From Zonotrichia leucophrys gambelii (taxonomy: Eukaryota; Chordata; Aves; Passeriformes; Passerellidae): a stretch of DNA of 64,000 nucleotides. The position numbers and the translations under genes were made by a program. Positions 11,136 through 24,303 of the stretch are shown one piece after another. Where the stretch lies: the NCBI RefSeq assembly GCF_028769735.1, contig NC_088179.1, positions 1,116,001 to 1,180,000 on the forward strand. The letters run 5' to 3'. Position 1 is the stretch's first letter. Every line of letters starts with the position of its first letter. Below the pieces are notes generated by a model. That model searched no databases, was not told the DNA's origin, and worked only from the letters and a program-made list of their open reading frames with translations.

Positions 11136-14100
11136 ATTGCGAAGTTTCAACCACATCATACATTTTTAAGGATTTTCTTTCAGTGGAAACTGCTGTTCAT
11201 GCCCATTGGAGGAATATGAAGACAAGGTTCCTTTCCTAAAAGATTAGGTTACCTAGAAGAAGAATCCTGTAGAGGGGAGGCAGAGGGGATGGACTCTGAA
11301 TAATGCTGTTACAGATCTATTTCTGAACTGAACAAGACATTCTTTAACATATAAAGCATCTTCACACCGTGCTTCTTTCCTACCCTAGGTCAGTGCTCCC
11401 CTTTTCACAAAGAGAAAAGGATCTCAGGGACACCATGGGATCTTCTTTTGCAAAGCCAGGATAGGAAATTACGGATTCAGCATCCCCTGCCCCTTTCTTC
11501 AGCAGCTCACCAGCCCAACTGCCTTCCCCCAGCTCTGCTTCTGAAAACAGACATTCCAGCCCAAAGGGAACCCAAAGCTATTGGCAGCCCAGCTCCTGAC
11601 AGCCAGCCCTACATTTAATACCAACCCTGTTTAAAAGACCTCTCTGTCTGGAGAGGAGCGCACAGAATGCTCAGGAGAAGCTTCTCAATATGTTTGCCAT
11701 AATTTTATACCTTTTCCTGGACAGGATATTGAGCTAACTGGAACACACTACATATCCATCTGTCCACTGCGGCTGCTTTTTTCTAACTTTGCAACGGAGA
11801 AAACAAGTTCAAATAGGATGATGTCAAAAAACAACTTTCCTTATGAAATTTAAGGACAGATTTTTAACCATGGAGACCTGAATCTTGGTGCCTCTTTTGG
11901 AAAACTTGCCTATAAAAATGAATATGCAAAACTTTTTACTGTAACTATGGCAAGTCAAGTAAAGTAACAGGGGTTAAGAGGAAATAAAGACATTGCAGAG
12001 TGACCTTGTGTGAACTACATGAGCTCTTCAAACCAAGAGCTCTGCACTGTAGTGGCTCAGGTGCCACCTGACCTGGGTCTGACTCCAAATCCCTGGAGAT
12101 CCTGGTGCTGTGATCAGTCCCAGTGAAATAAGGGCTAACAGTGCCCTCAGTTCACACAGGCTGTCCCTGCCAGGAGCTCCCCAGTGTCAGGAGCAGCTCT
12201 GGGAGCCGGGAGGGATGGCACTGGCATTGGGACATGGGCTCAGGGACAGTACAGCACTGACCAAGTACAAAGGGCTGGCTGCATCCTCAGCCTCAATTAC
12301 TCTGACCTCGCTGCTAAAACATGGCTAAACCACCTCATGCCTCTGCAGAGTAACAATCCTGATGGGACAGACACATGCAAAAAGCTTTGGGTAAGATTAG
12401 AAACACTGCACTGCTGCCTCTCTCATACTTCTCATCTACAGCCAGGATGCCACATGACAAACCCAAGCAAGCAGATGTGATGTTCCTGCTTTCCATCATA
12501 CCCTGACCTCTGTTGGCTTGGCAATATAAACAAACATATTACATTACAAAGAAAGAAAAACCTATCTTGAATGACAGACATGGTATTTTAGTCAAGTTTC
12601 TTTCTGTAACCATTACTTTGCCCTGCACTGGTGTGGCTGAACATGAAGTTTTCAACACTAATTACAGCTGCCCTGCATGAAGAGGTATTTTCTCTGTCAT
12701 TGCTGACCCAGTTCTATTCCTTTTCTAAGAGTGACTCCACACTTGCTCACCTAGCAGGAGACAGCACACTTGGACTAGAGGAGCCAGAAACACTCAGAAG
12801 TGCATTCCTTCTGCTGGCACTGATTACAACCAAGGACACAGATCTTTCTTTGCCCTCCCTGGAAATAAGGTGTTAGGACTTTATAAGTTTGTGAAAGAAA
12901 ATTGAAGAACAACACTTTTCCTTTTAAAGATTTCCAGCTCTATGGGGTCTGGCCATACTAAACAAAACTCATGACTATAACAGGATCAGGCAAGGGCAAG
13001 TCATGCAGACTGGATGTCACATGGGCTGAAAATCCTGCACTAGCTTGTACATATACAGGACTTCCTGGGTATGAAAATTTCCACATGGATTTCTTATCAC
13101 AGCACATTTCACAAAAAAAATCTACACTTATTTTTTAATTTATTTCATTTTATCCTCTTTCTTCATCCTCTTTATTTCACCCGCTTTCCCCATTTCACCC
13201 AATTAGTTTTGAGAGGTGGTTGAAATGCCATTTGGAGTGGTCACAGTCCATGTGCAGTCCCTTTGGTTGTAAATTGCACATTTCCACAGGCTGGTATAGT
13301 GTTAGCAACATTTCTCCAGTTCTGGCCAAGTAATCCCAGGTTATTTCATGCGCTGCAGAAGCCTGTCCTTCCAGCAGTTTGGCTCTGGAGAATGCTCTTC
13401 CCTTTGCCAACAACCAGAGGACATTTGGATCTCAATGCTTAGCAATGCACCACTGAAACAATCCTGACCACATCCCCCTGGCTTTTTGTCTTCTGCAGGA
13501 CAGGCTCTGAGCCATTTCCCATCTTAGCTTGCTGCATTAGCTACTCAATCATTATAGAAGCCAGAATATGGGTTTCACTGCAGCTAAGCCTATTATTTTA
13601 AGCAATGTCTCTCTGCCTCTGCTCCCAGTGTTGGGCAGCATCAGGGAAGACAGATTTGGTACCAAATGCAGTGACATCCAGCCAGTACTCATGCACATTT
13701 CAGAGCAATGGAGACAGGGATCCTGCTCTCCTGGGATTTTGTCCCAAGACACAGCACATGAGTAGCATTTGCAAGATCATTGCCCTTATGATCCATTCCC
13801 AACCAACCCTGTTGATATTATGTGCTCCTGCTCAGGAATTAAAAAGATCATTGCTGTAAATAGTGTGAGGATTCCATGTGACTTGTAATAGCAACAGAGC
13901 TTTCTCAGTCAAGAAGTCTCAGAATAAAATTAAGAGTCTGATTTGCCATGAGGCCAAATCCCCTCTTTATTGGACATGAGCTGAAAGAGTTACTACCTGC
14001 AGTTTATTGTGGCTCCCAGTAACATTCCAGGTGGCAGAGAGCTGGGCAGCCTGTTGTATCAATTTATACCGGGATCTACAATTAGATAAACTTTTTCTAT

Positions 14101-14452
14101 CAGTGCAACTTCAAGGCCAAGTGCTTTGAGAGCACCAAAAAAAGCTCTGCCCACCCCAAAGTTTGTTTCTATATTGGCTACTTTCACAGCTTGACAAAAG
14201 CTCCCTAGTATTTGTGGGATGTGGAAAAATACATAAAGCTTCCCTTGGATTCCATACCAAAATTATTACAAATATTCCCCTGTGACAGATTTAAGCCTTC
14301 AGAAATACAGCTGTTGGTTTTCAGAGATGCTCATTCCAAGGTTCTCAGCAAGCAGATCTCTCCTTCCAAAGAACTTCATTCTCTGAGAAGCACTGCAGTG
14401 TCTGTGGTGAAAGGATGACACACTATCTACAGACTAATATCAAGGATTTCTT

Positions 14453-14542
14453 CATTTTAAATAGTATAAAGAAATATCTCTGAGGTATGTAACTCCTCAT
14501 TTTAAACAGCATAAAGAAATATCTCTGAGGTATGTAACTCCT
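14453..14542. repeat. Tandem duplication, 45 bp x 2
   Basis: Units 14453-14497 and 14498-14542 both begin CATTTTAAA and end ATGTAACTCCT. They differ only at two positions (atagta versus acagca), which shows a recent local duplication. Confidence 0.92.
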
Positions 14543-15783
14543 CTGCTCGTGGCACAGACTAATTTTTCACTGTCTGCTTTTCCCATTTATTGACTGTCTG
14601 AATTCAACAGTCAAGGAGTAAAGTACTTGCCAGACTTTGAGAATGCAACATTTATCCAGTCTTTCCAGGTTTAATCAGGTACAGAGGAATTGGGTTACTT
14701 GAGCCAGCCATGACACACATCTACCTGCAGGTTTCCTTCAGACAGGCCCTCAGTAAGGTGTAAACTGTGAAACCTCAGTGGTATTGGAATATAAACGAGA
14801 AAAACCAATGAGTTAAAGCCAAGAAAGCTCAGATTAGCCAAAACAACAGACGAACTCAAAGTGATTGTAGATTGTTTCCAATACCCAGCATTCTTGAAGA
14901 ACAAGTCCTGCTTTGCTGAGATGCAAAATTTATGTTTTTAAATTAGAAATTTACCTAGAACTCTCTATAAGTACACATATATCACTCTAGATCTTGTCAG
15001 GACCTCCCTTTTTAAACCCACTGTTTTCAGGAGGAGCTGAACTTTGTCCCTAGTGAGCTGTAGTCACCAATACAAGGAATTGGCAAAATGCAAACTATAG
15101 AGTTGGTTTCTGTGAGCCTGACAGGTGTTTGTTTATTCCAGATCCCAGTGTTTTAGATCCAGGTGCAATGGCAGCCTTCTCCAAATGTGCTCTTGTTAAT
15201 GTTTTTGCAAAATTAATTTTTTATGGCAAAACTATTTTCATCACAAAATGACTGTGCTATTCACTAGAGGAGCAGTAACACTAAGAACATGACTGTTACT
15301 GCAGCCCCATAAAGATTTTCTTGTAAGATATCAAAGCATTTAATAATAATGATCTAAACCTCCTGGAAAGAACAATTCCCATGTTCACAGCTGTTGTGTT
15401 TCACCCCAGCTGGCACCCAAGCACAGCACAAGAGGAGGTCAGGTCTGTTGGTTACACTTCAGAAATGCCTACCTTGCTATAAATATCAATTCAACAGTCT
15501 GTACTGGAAACCTGCCTCACCTATTTTGTAATTGCAAGAATTCCTTCAGTTTTAAGGCTGTAAATACATGGGGCTGGCTCCCAGCAATGTTACATTCCCG
15601 TGAAGATCTGTTATCTGTTAAATGACTTATTTACCTAGCGCAGAAATTCACTCTGGTGTCACTGCATCAGACAAAGGGACAGGAGCCACCCTTGCCATGC
15701 AATGCACCTTCCTCCTGCCCCTTGCTGACAGCAGGCAAATCATGGATCAGGCCCAGGCAGCAGAGAGCTGATACCACTAATTA

Positions 15784-16281
15784 TTGCTGAGGAGGGGTTT
15801 ATTAATTCTATTCCTACCTACCTCCTTGATAAAGAAGATTATTGTCCCAGTTCTTCAGTGGCTGCTGGGCCCAGAGTGCCAAGTGCTCATTAGACACCTC
15901 AGAGACAGACAGCATGGCAAACTGGATGCAAATGAGTGCCCCAGAGAAACTCTCCTCAGCCACCAGCTGGGTTTCACTGAGCCATCACCAGGAGCATGCT
16001 GCTCACTAGAAAGGCTCTTTGATGAGGCAGGCACATTGTGGCTCCAGCAGTCCTGCCTGGAAGCTTTGAGAAAATCCTGCTCATTACTCATCAGGAGCTG
16101 CTCAGTTTCTGAAGTGAGTACACCTTACAAGAAGTGTGAGTCTGCACTGCTGAGAGACCTCCTGGGTTGGGAGGTGACCCTTCTTTTACCTCTACAAAAC
16201 CAAAAAAGAGCTGTGAGGAAATTGCTTGAGGCCTGTTTTTACCAAGGATCCTTGCACAATTTTAAGGAGGTGTTCAACTGA
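15784..16281 (+). other. Long unassigned ORF (165 codons) with exon-like core
   Basis: One of the longer ORFs in the window. I do not recognise the protein. Positions 15859-16113 look like an internal exon: a pyrimidine-containing acceptor ending TTCTTCAG, an 85-codon open frame in phase 0, then a GAA|GTGAGT donor. The translated core is Leu/Ser/Cys-rich with short charged stretches (for example LIRHLRDRQHGKLDANE). No signal peptide or membrane segment is clear. It could equally be a chance opening in non-coding DNA. Confidence 0.15.
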
Positions 16282-16647
16282 AATGTGTATGGTGCTAGGA
16301 ATATGATCACAAATTCAGGCAAGGCAAATGTTCAGGTTTGTTACTATACAGTGAAATTTGCACCAAGCTTGCAGCACTGAACTAGGTACAAGCGAAGCCT
16401 CACATTCTGAAACAAACCACACATTTTCCCATGTCCTAATTGCTACTTTTACCCCTGCCCTCTTTGGTTTTCATTAGTCACTGGAATATATGGCTTATTT
16501 CCAAAGCAGAATGCTCTGTCTGCTTCACTGCTCCACTCTCTGTACCAAGCTGAGATAAACAATGTTCTGATTTAACCTCTCCTCTGGGACCCAAGGCAAT
16601 TTAAAGAACACAAATTCAGCTGGACTTGGCCAGATTTCCAGCATTAC

Positions 16648-16683
16648 CTTGGCTTGCTCCATGTTATGCCATAATGCTTCTAT
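16648..16683 (-). other. Exon-like 36-bp segment
   Basis: On the minus strand a strong acceptor (TGTGTTTGTGTTACAG) precedes 12 open codons (IEALWHNMEQAK), followed by a good AAG|GTAATG donor. Both edges are phase 0. The splice sites are good but the segment is too short to tell from a pseudo-exon. Confidence 0.15.
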
Positions 16684-17228
16684 CTGTAACACAAACACAG
16701 GGTGAGTGCAAATCCATTGGTATTCACTGCCCTTTGAAATAAGGGGATAACAGAAATAGAATCACTTTTTTAGAGACATAACCATTACTGGTGCTCTGAG
16801 GATCTCCTGAATATCCTTGTCTCTTCTTCCATTGTACATATTTCTCCTATATTACTTTAAGTGTCAAGAAGCTGGAAAAAGCCCTGACCATGAAGGGATG
16901 GTAGCTGCCCTCACAGCAGCTGTAGTAAGGCTGCAATACTGGAATATTAAGGGATAAGATTTTAACATTCAAGTGCCAAAAGCTGCTCATAGAAGGGGAA
17001 TATTTTAGATGTGCTTGTGTATTTTGATGAATAGTAATGGTTTGGGTGCAAACCTGAAGATGTTCCTGTTTGTTTTTTTTCATTAGGTAAAATAAAGAAA
17101 AAAGAGCTTCACTGTTCAGCCTTATTGGGTGTCCCATTATAGAAAACAGAAAAAACAGTATTGCTTTCACTCTCTACAGGCCAAAAATTTTATTAAATGT
17201 TTCCCCAGGAAAAAAAACCCCACATTGT

Positions 17229-17288
17229 CAAAAGAGAGAGAAAGAAAAAGAGAATGAGAAAAACGAAAAAAGATAAGAGGGAGAGGGT
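17229..17288. repeat. Purine-rich (GA/AAAG) tract
   Basis: About 60 bases are almost all A and G on the plus strand, with mixed GAGA and AAAG units. Low-complexity sequence, possibly decayed microsatellite. Confidence 0.8.
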
Positions 17289-18893
17289 AAGGTATATAGC
17301 TAGGAGATATTCTCTAGGTTATAGTGTGCAAGACAAAAGTTAAACCCAAAAATAGAATTATATTAATAGAGAAATTAATATAAAAATTGATGGCAAGATC
17401 AGCAGCCACTTGAACCCAACAGGTCCTTAGTGCAAGGCTGATTCTGAGATCAGTGTGGTCAAGGGTACATTGGACTCTCACCTTATCTAAGATATAACTG
17501 CAGAATTTGTGCTGTCAGCTTTATCTAATATGATGTAAAACAAGCATGAGGAATTAAGATAAAACTGAAACCTCAAGCAGTTCATTTCCATAGATGTTGG
17601 ATTTTTTAACAAGTCCTTGGCTGTAAAGTTCTTGCTAGAACTCACAGAAGATAAGAAGATATGACATGTACCCTGCAACATTTCTTCTCAAAATTCTGGT
17701 ATCAGAAGTTTCACATATCTGAAATGTATGGGGTCATTCTTTTCCTTTGAGGAAAAAAAAGATCTTAACTGTGCACCAAGCCAGCAGTTGGAGAGATGAA
17801 ACACATTTCCTGTAGAGCACCAGATCCAAGTACATTCCTTCTATTCCCAAACCAGGAGAAGTCAGAGGCCAGGGGCAGTGTTCAGGCCTGGAAAAGGCTG
17901 ATGACTGATTGTACATGGGGATTTGTGTCTCCAAAGTGATCAGAGACCGATACCTTTCTTTTCCCTCTCCATGGCTCACAATGCCGTTGTGCAAGGGAAG
18001 CCCAGGGATTGAGGCTCCCTCCTTCAAACACCACTCTTGAGGGCCTGGTTGACTTCTCTGGCTGGGACAGGGCTAGAAAGGCTTCAAGAACATCTCTGCT
18101 TCCAGAGCATTGAGAAGATTAAAGTCAGGATTGTGTCTTGCAGAAAATTTAGTGGATCCATTAGTAAGTGATGAAATGTTTCCTGCTGCTGGGGAGGGCA
18201 TGGCACAGGAAGAGGAGACAATTGGATCCTCATAGACTGAGAGCTGAACAAAATTACCTTTCTCAAACAGCCTTAAAAACTCCACAAATTCAGTATTGCA
18301 GGACAGGACTGTGCTTTAAGCTGTGTCTCCTTGGGAAAAAAGCCCTTGAGAAAGAGGAGTGTGAGAACCTTCCCAGCCCAGTGAGTAACCATGTAACTAT
18401 TATTTCTTTTCTTTCCTATAAAAGCAAGGGAAGCCTGGCACAACTTTACAAAGGCAGACTGAAAGCATGTGCTGACTTGGCATCTAGTTGTGTAATACAA
18501 ATTTTAAGCCTCAACAATGCAAACACAAGGAAAACTGGATAGTAGTCAGCAATAACAGGAAACATTGCCAAATCAATTACTGCCCTACTAATAATTAATC
18601 AGGACAGCTCATTGAGGGAAGCACATCTTATTTATAGCCCTTGTATAGTAATCCAAGGTGAATTACCACAATGAATCCACAATGCTAACCAAACACAACA
18701 TGAACTTTATAAATCATGCCACAGCATACTTTTAGACATATTCACTTATAGAAATTTACTTAAATCAAGATTAAGTATATATTTACTTAAGGGTTTTTTA
18801 CAGAAATATAAAGTTTTTGGCACTACAGTTACTCCTCAATCTCTTCAAAAGCATTTTATCCCAATGTGGATGCTAACATTTGAATCCCTGTCC

Positions 18894-18911
18894 AAAAAAA
18901 AAAAAAAAAAA
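18894..18911 (+). repeat. A18 homopolymer
   Basis: Eighteen consecutive A. No retrocopied gene precedes it and no target duplication was seen, so it is a simple homopolymer. Confidence 0.85.
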
Positions 18912-21900
18912 GGAAATTATTTCTCCTTTTTAAAAGATTCTTGATGAGTCTTTGTTAGCTCTCCTTAGGTTTTTTTTGTGTAAAGTCCTTGTACTTTAGA
19001 CTTATCAGGTTGAAGTCTGCAATGCAAAATGCAGCTTCTAATTTTGATAGCATCATTGAAAAATGAGTTTGAGTGCATTTATTACATCTTGGTTTCTCTT
19101 CTACTAGAATAGTGACTTACCCTTACTACATAAGACAGAATTTTTTAAAGGATCTTCAGATACAATGGTTGTTGTCAGACAGAAATGGTTTTAAGAAACC
19201 TCAGATATATAATTCAATCCTGAGCACAAATGTGGAAGGCTTGGAGTGCATCTTTCTGGCAAGCAACATTACTTTTAAAAGTGCCTCTACATCCTTGCTG
19301 CCACTGCTTTAAATAAAGGCACACTAAACCATATTTTTATTATTTATATTAACCATGTAGTAGCATATTTTTGCTACTATAGATTTCCATGGCTTCTCTG
19401 AAACCTGAACATCTAAAGCTGTGTCCTGTCCATGGCCTTTAAGCAGCTTTATCCACATTCCATATGCACAGCCAGCCATTCCTTACAAACCCCACACAAG
19501 TGCATGGAGCCCACAAATGCTCTCCCCAAAGCCTCTGCCTCTCCATCACTCATGCACAGAGCGCTGAATCACAGGAACTGCCCTTCAGGAGTTTCATCAT
19601 GCAATTTCCAGTCCAACAACAGAGCCTCTGAACCAGGGATTCTTCATAGGAAGACCTATGATTAATGGAAGATTTAATGCTAAAAGAGAAAATCCCACAT
19701 TTGTACCTCATGTTTACATGCAGAGGGGTTGCTCCAAGGTAATTTTCAAGTAGGTCTGTGGTGTGTTTGGCAGTGAGGAGGACTGTGTAATCAGCACTGG
19801 GAAACTGAGGCAGTTCCTCCCAGGTGAACCCTTCAGGAAGGAGGAAAGTGATAAGGGTGGGAGAGGAGAGAAAGGAGCAGCTGGTGACAACTGCTAGGAG
19901 ATGAGCAGCAGAGGCTAAAGAGCAACCAGAGAGAAAGGCAAACAACTTTTTATCTTCAAATTGAGCTTCTATATGAAGGACTATCTTTAGCCTTCAACAA
20001 AAAGCAGTGATGAATCAGAGGAAACTGCTCAGACACAGACTCATCACTTGGCATGGTGCAAGAGGTGACATGCCCTGAGCTGAGCCCTGCTCTGCCCCAC
20101 GGGGCTGTCAGTGAGCTGGCACCCCTGGAGGAGGCTCATGGCATCTTCCTGCTCCCATCCCTCTGCAATGAGGCCTGCCAGGAACTGTTTTTGGCTCTGG
20201 GGAACCGTACCCACAGAGCAGACCTACATTTACCCAACTGAACAAGTAAGGCCAGCACCCCTGCAGTTTGATTTACCCCTGCTTAGTGGAGATACACATC
20301 CTCAAGAAACAGAGGAGTCATCTGCTCTATTCACAGCAGCAGTTTCCATGGAAAGTTTGTCTCCAAATGGGAATTTTGCAAGTTCTCAAGGCTGTGGGAA
20401 GCACACTGTCCTCTCCACCTTTATGGACTGCTCTCTTTGTTGCTCTTTGCTCTTGGCTACCCCTGTGTTCCTAACTGGGAACTGAGCAAAAGCAAAGAGC
20501 AGCTGCCTGGTCTCTGGAAGCCATCCTTCAGCTCTCATCCTCCACAGCTGCAGCTGTGATTTTACTTTTGAGCTGAGCTAAAGGTATGTACCCAAAGACA
20601 CTTGCCCAGTTCCTTGGAAACTCACAAGTTTGAGATTATATGAAAATGCAACAATAACTCATAATTCCTGTGGTAAATAAACTCCCAATTTGGGTTTTTG
20701 CAAAGCTGCTCTTTGCATAACTTCTTTATGCAAAGCCAGGTTTCTGAAAGTTAGGTTTTCTTAGGTGACAGAATTACACTGGCAAGGGCTCAAAATTAAT
20801 AGAAACCCAGCTTTGCTGGTCAAGGACAAAAAGCAATCCTAGCCTCAACTGTGGTTTATTTAAAAATGATAATAATTAATTGTCCACATTCATTTATTCA
20901 GGGAACAAAACCAAATTTTAAAACCACTTCAATTGAAATATTTGTTTAGACTGGAGCGTATAAAATAAATGGTAGAGGTTCAGCTGAGAAATGGAAATGT
21001 AAGATGAGTGCAGCAGGAAAGAAAACCAAATTCCTTCTGTGGCAGTGTTTGATCAGCTGCTCCACCATTCCCAAGAGGTGCTGCCATGTTCAGGCTGCCC
21101 AGATCCCCCTTTCCTCTTGGAGATGTGGACAAGGGATAAGATTATCTGTCTGAACTCTGCAACTTCAGGAGATAATGAGAAGGTCTAAAGAGGATATGCT
21201 GAAGCACCAAGAGATAAAAGAGAGAAAGGAAAATTCTCAAATAAATTCCAAAATAAAGACTAAAGCTTAGGGGTGGGAGTTATGCACTTCACAACCAGAA
21301 GCACTCATTCATCCCAGGCTCTCCTCAGCTGCAGCTTTCACTGCAGCACTTGGTCACTGCAGAGACTGGGATGCACTGTGACAGCACAGGGGACAGAGGA
21401 AAAGTCCTTTCGCCAGGGATAACTGGCTCATGCTTCAGAAAGCAGAAAAATAAAAAAGGGACTGGGGCAGACAGCAGTAAGAAAGCAAGAATGTTTATGG
21501 TTTGCCATTCTACAAGTCATATCCTAATTCTCAGCTTTGGAATGTGTTATTTGGTTGGTACAAAATGCATGAGGCAAAGGCTGCTCACTGTTCTAAAGGA
21601 ACACAAGTCAACTCCATTGATAGGAATATTCAGCCTTTCCCATTCACATACTCTGTTTTGGGAGTGGGGGGGAAGAGAGGGGATGCTCCTCTTCAAAGAC
21701 AATATTTGAGGATGTTGTGTTTAATGCACCAGATTTTCCTTTGTTAAAAGCTGGATTCAAAGCCCCAGTCCATCTCAAAGAAAAGTAAATGTGAACATTT
21801 TATCCTGTTCACTTCTAGCCCTCACAAAAGGAACCCAGAACTGCACTGAAGCTGAAATTTCTGCCCAAACAAGTCCCAGAACTGGAAGAACAAGTGTGAG

Positions 21901-22689
21901 TGCTTTGAAAATATTTCAGTCCTGAGCTACGTGTGAGCAGTCCAGCCAGCACCTGATGTGGTGCATACAGCCCAGTCTGCTACCATTAAGTATTCTGTTT
22001 ATGATTAAAAACACAATGTAGCATAATAAAACAAAAACTGAATAAGGGAGGGAGAGAATAAAATTGCTTATGCTGCCACTTTGTGGTCTGAAATAGCATT
22101 TATTGCTCAATGCATCAATCTAGTTTACACAGCTTCCAGACTCTCATAATCCAGAGTCCCGATACTCCATGCAGAGACAGCAGAAAAAGAAGGAGTTGAT
22201 AAAAAATCAAAATGGAAAACCCATCTCATGTGAGTGGGCACAAAGCCTGAACTGTAATGCAAGCTTCATTGAGTGCCCTAAGGAGTAACAGTTAACATTT
22301 AAGGATATTTTTCCTTCTTTGCAAAATCATGCTAGCAAAAGAATGATTCATTTTACCTGTTTTCCTCTTTAGAGTGTCCCTTGCTCAGCACCAAGTGTTT
22401 TATGAGCACTTCTGAAGAGTACTTGCAGTGCACTACAGCAGTATTAAGACCAATATTATTTAACAACACTAGTTAAAACCACTGACTGATGCTTCAAAAT
22501 ATACAGAACCTAGCTTTATCTTTCCATACCCAGTAGCAGAAACCCCAAAATTTAACTCTGAGGACTGACTGCTAACAACCAAAGCTCAGTTTTCAGGAGC
22601 AGGCACTTGGTACAAACCTTCCTAACACATACAGGTGACAACTGGTGTGCAGAAACCACGACACATTCACATCACGCACACGAGGGAGG

Positions 22690-22862
22690 ACCCTAAAGCC
22701 AGTTCAGGGCAGGAAGGACAGAGTTTTCCCTTCTGCCGTGGTTTTTACTCAGTGTACAAGAGAGGGGACGCCGTGCAGGGAGCCCCGGCCAGCAGCAGGT
22801 GGAGCCCGGTCACAGCTCCCGCCAGGGAAAGGATGCTCTGCCCTCCACACTGCCTCTGACTG
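22690..22862. other. Small CpG-richer patch
   Basis: This ~170 bp patch has several CpGs (tgccgtgg, gacgccgtgc, ccccggcc, cccggtc, cccgccag) while most of the window is CpG-poor. It ends about 60 bp before the LTR at 22923. Two overlapping plus-strand ORFs of 72-74 codons cover it; neither is recognisable. It could be a decayed regulatory element, an exon or chance. Confidence 0.3.
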
Positions 22863-22922
22863 ATTCTGACAGGCAGAAGTCGAGAACTGGATTATTCTGA
22901 CACAGTAAAATTGTGTTCACTT

Positions 22923-23545
22923 TGTGAAAAATGTGTATTTTATGATTGGCTTCTGGCAAATATTAAGATGAATATTGTATGTTGTGTTAGAAAGTAATGC
23001 TGTATTAATTCTCCTAAGAAGTGTCTTAAATATAGTTTTAGGTTATAACATAAGGTTAAAATAGAAACTATGCCATGTAGGATACTTTTTTTTCTAAAGA
23101 AAGGATTTACACCGAGAAAGCAGCCACAGGACACCCAAATCTTTCAGAGAATTAGAATCTATTGCTCCATTATCAGAAGAAAGAAACTTCTTCACACCTT
23201 GCTCAGCCAGGACGATGCTGTCAGGGTTCAGAGGAAGAAGCTGACACTGCCCAGACAGAATCCTGTGTTTGAATGGAATTTATGCATCATGTATGAGATG
23301 TATGAATATGCAACAGGTTATTGTTTTTAAGGGATAATCCTCTGTTAACTTGGGTCCTTTTCCAGGCTCATGCTGCCCAGAAAAAGGTACCCAAACTGTC
23401 CATAACTTTGTGTTTATTGTCTCATATTGTCCTAATTCAAATTGTCCAAATTATTATTACTCTAATTCTATTACAATTTTTATAACCATTTTATTACTAT
23501 TAAACTTTTAAACTTTTAAAAAACAAGTGATTGGCATTTTCCACA
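22923..23545 (+). mobile_element. Solo LTR, third family (623 bp)
   Basis: Begins TGTGAAAAATG and ends CATTTTCCACA, an 11-bp inverted terminal pair with one mismatch and TG...CA ends. The 4-bp ACTT directly flanks both sides (22919-22922 and 23546-23549), which fits a target-site duplication of the length typical of class I (ERV1) elements. I recognise the sequence as an LTR frequent in passerine genomes. The orientation is inferred from memory of the family and from an ATTAAA near the right end. No internal viral sequence flanks it, so it is a solo LTR; the 86-codon ORF at 23070-23330 is LTR sequence. Confidence 0.88.
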
Positions 23546-23763
23546 ACTTGTTCTAGAACTGTGTGGTACTGAGAACGAAAAAATCCTTCTCACTCCCAAG
23601 TTCAACAGCTATGCAAGGACTCCAGCCAACAATTCAGACATAAAAGAGATTCAGGCTACTTAGATAAGAATTTCCAGCACCTGAATACACATTTGAAATT
23701 TATAGGACCAGAACCTCTGGAGAACATTTCAGACCTAATATCATGCACGCTGTATTTCCCTCC

Positions 23764-24303
23764 TGTGAGAAACAACTGCTCACTTTGAAAATTTAAAGAG
23801 GTTTATTAAACCTTAACAAAAAAAACAACAAAGGACTGCATAAGGAAAAAGCTGCAGCACTGAGAACTCCCCTCATGCACACCACATGGCCAGTTCCCTT
23901 CAGGATGGATGCTCAGTGTTTTACACCCCTGGGGTTGCATCAGCCAGCCCTGGCCCCTCCCAAAGTCTGTCAGGCAGCTCTCCTTTGCCATTTATCAGTG
24001 AAAACTGCTTTCTTGTCACTGCATTGGAGCTCAGGTGTTGCCGTGCCCACCCCCTGAGCACCCCAAGCTTTTCCATTCCCAGCTGCCCCATGCAAGGGAC
24101 ACCTGTGCAGCTTCTTTGTACCTGTCCCAGACAGCCCAGGCTGTGTGATGGCAACAATACAGGGGGAAAGGGAACTGTGGGGAGAGCAGAGGGCATCTAA
24201 ACTACAGTAACATAACTGTACATCACTAAAGCTTTTCTTAATATTCACACAATAGTTGTATTTTAATTGCAAGAGCCAATCATCTCATTATCCATCCATA
24301 ACA
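23764..24303 (-). mobile_element. Solo LTR, copy B of the ~540 bp family
   Basis: A complete copy: on the minus strand it starts TGTTATGGATGG (24303) and ends GTTTCTCACA (23764), with AATAAA as the complement of 23802-23807. CTCC lies directly on both sides (23760-23763 and 24304-24307), consistent with a 4-bp target duplication. It starts only 218 bp after the end of the neighbouring LTR. ORFs of ~90-100 codons on both strands recur in copies A and C because the copies are similar, not because they are known genes. Confidence 0.88.

Larger units (their letters stand above)
9241..14452. other. Mostly unique non-coding stretch
   Basis: Holds an 18-bp duplication, a CR1 3' end and an AT-rich hairpin region, listed separately. 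The minus-strand ORFs at 9239-9493 and 9276-9755, just upstream of the Gag relic, show no Gag N-terminal features that I can recognise. An AATAAA at 10140-10146 sits in a segment with some LTR look, but I found no termini. Confidence 0.5.
14543..22922. other. Mostly unique non-coding stretch
   Basis: No known gene or LTR found. Holds a long ORF (15784-16281), an exon-like minus-strand segment (16648-16683), a purine-rich tract near 17.25 kb, an A18 run at 18894-18911 and a small CpG-rich patch near 22.7-22.9 kb, listed separately. Other ORFs here (18168-18542, 20111-20485) have no domain that I recognise. Confidence 0.5.

Noticed and set aside
12752..12776. 24-bp minus-strand segment between a good acceptor and GTGAGC donor
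   Set aside because: Too short for any coding judgement; treated as a pseudo-exon.
17170..17480. Possible LTR (TTTATTAAA followed by a purine-rich and AT-rich stretch)
   Set aside because: No TG...CA termini, target duplication or family resemblance could be established.
17487..17530. Minus-strand segment ending at AAG|GTGAGA
   Set aside because: All frames reach stops inside the candidate exon.
22380..22480. Plus-strand frame after the acceptor-like TGTTTTCCTCTTTAG
   Set aside because: It runs to a stop without a donor and only looks protein-like over 33 codons. It illustrates how often pseudo-exons appear here.
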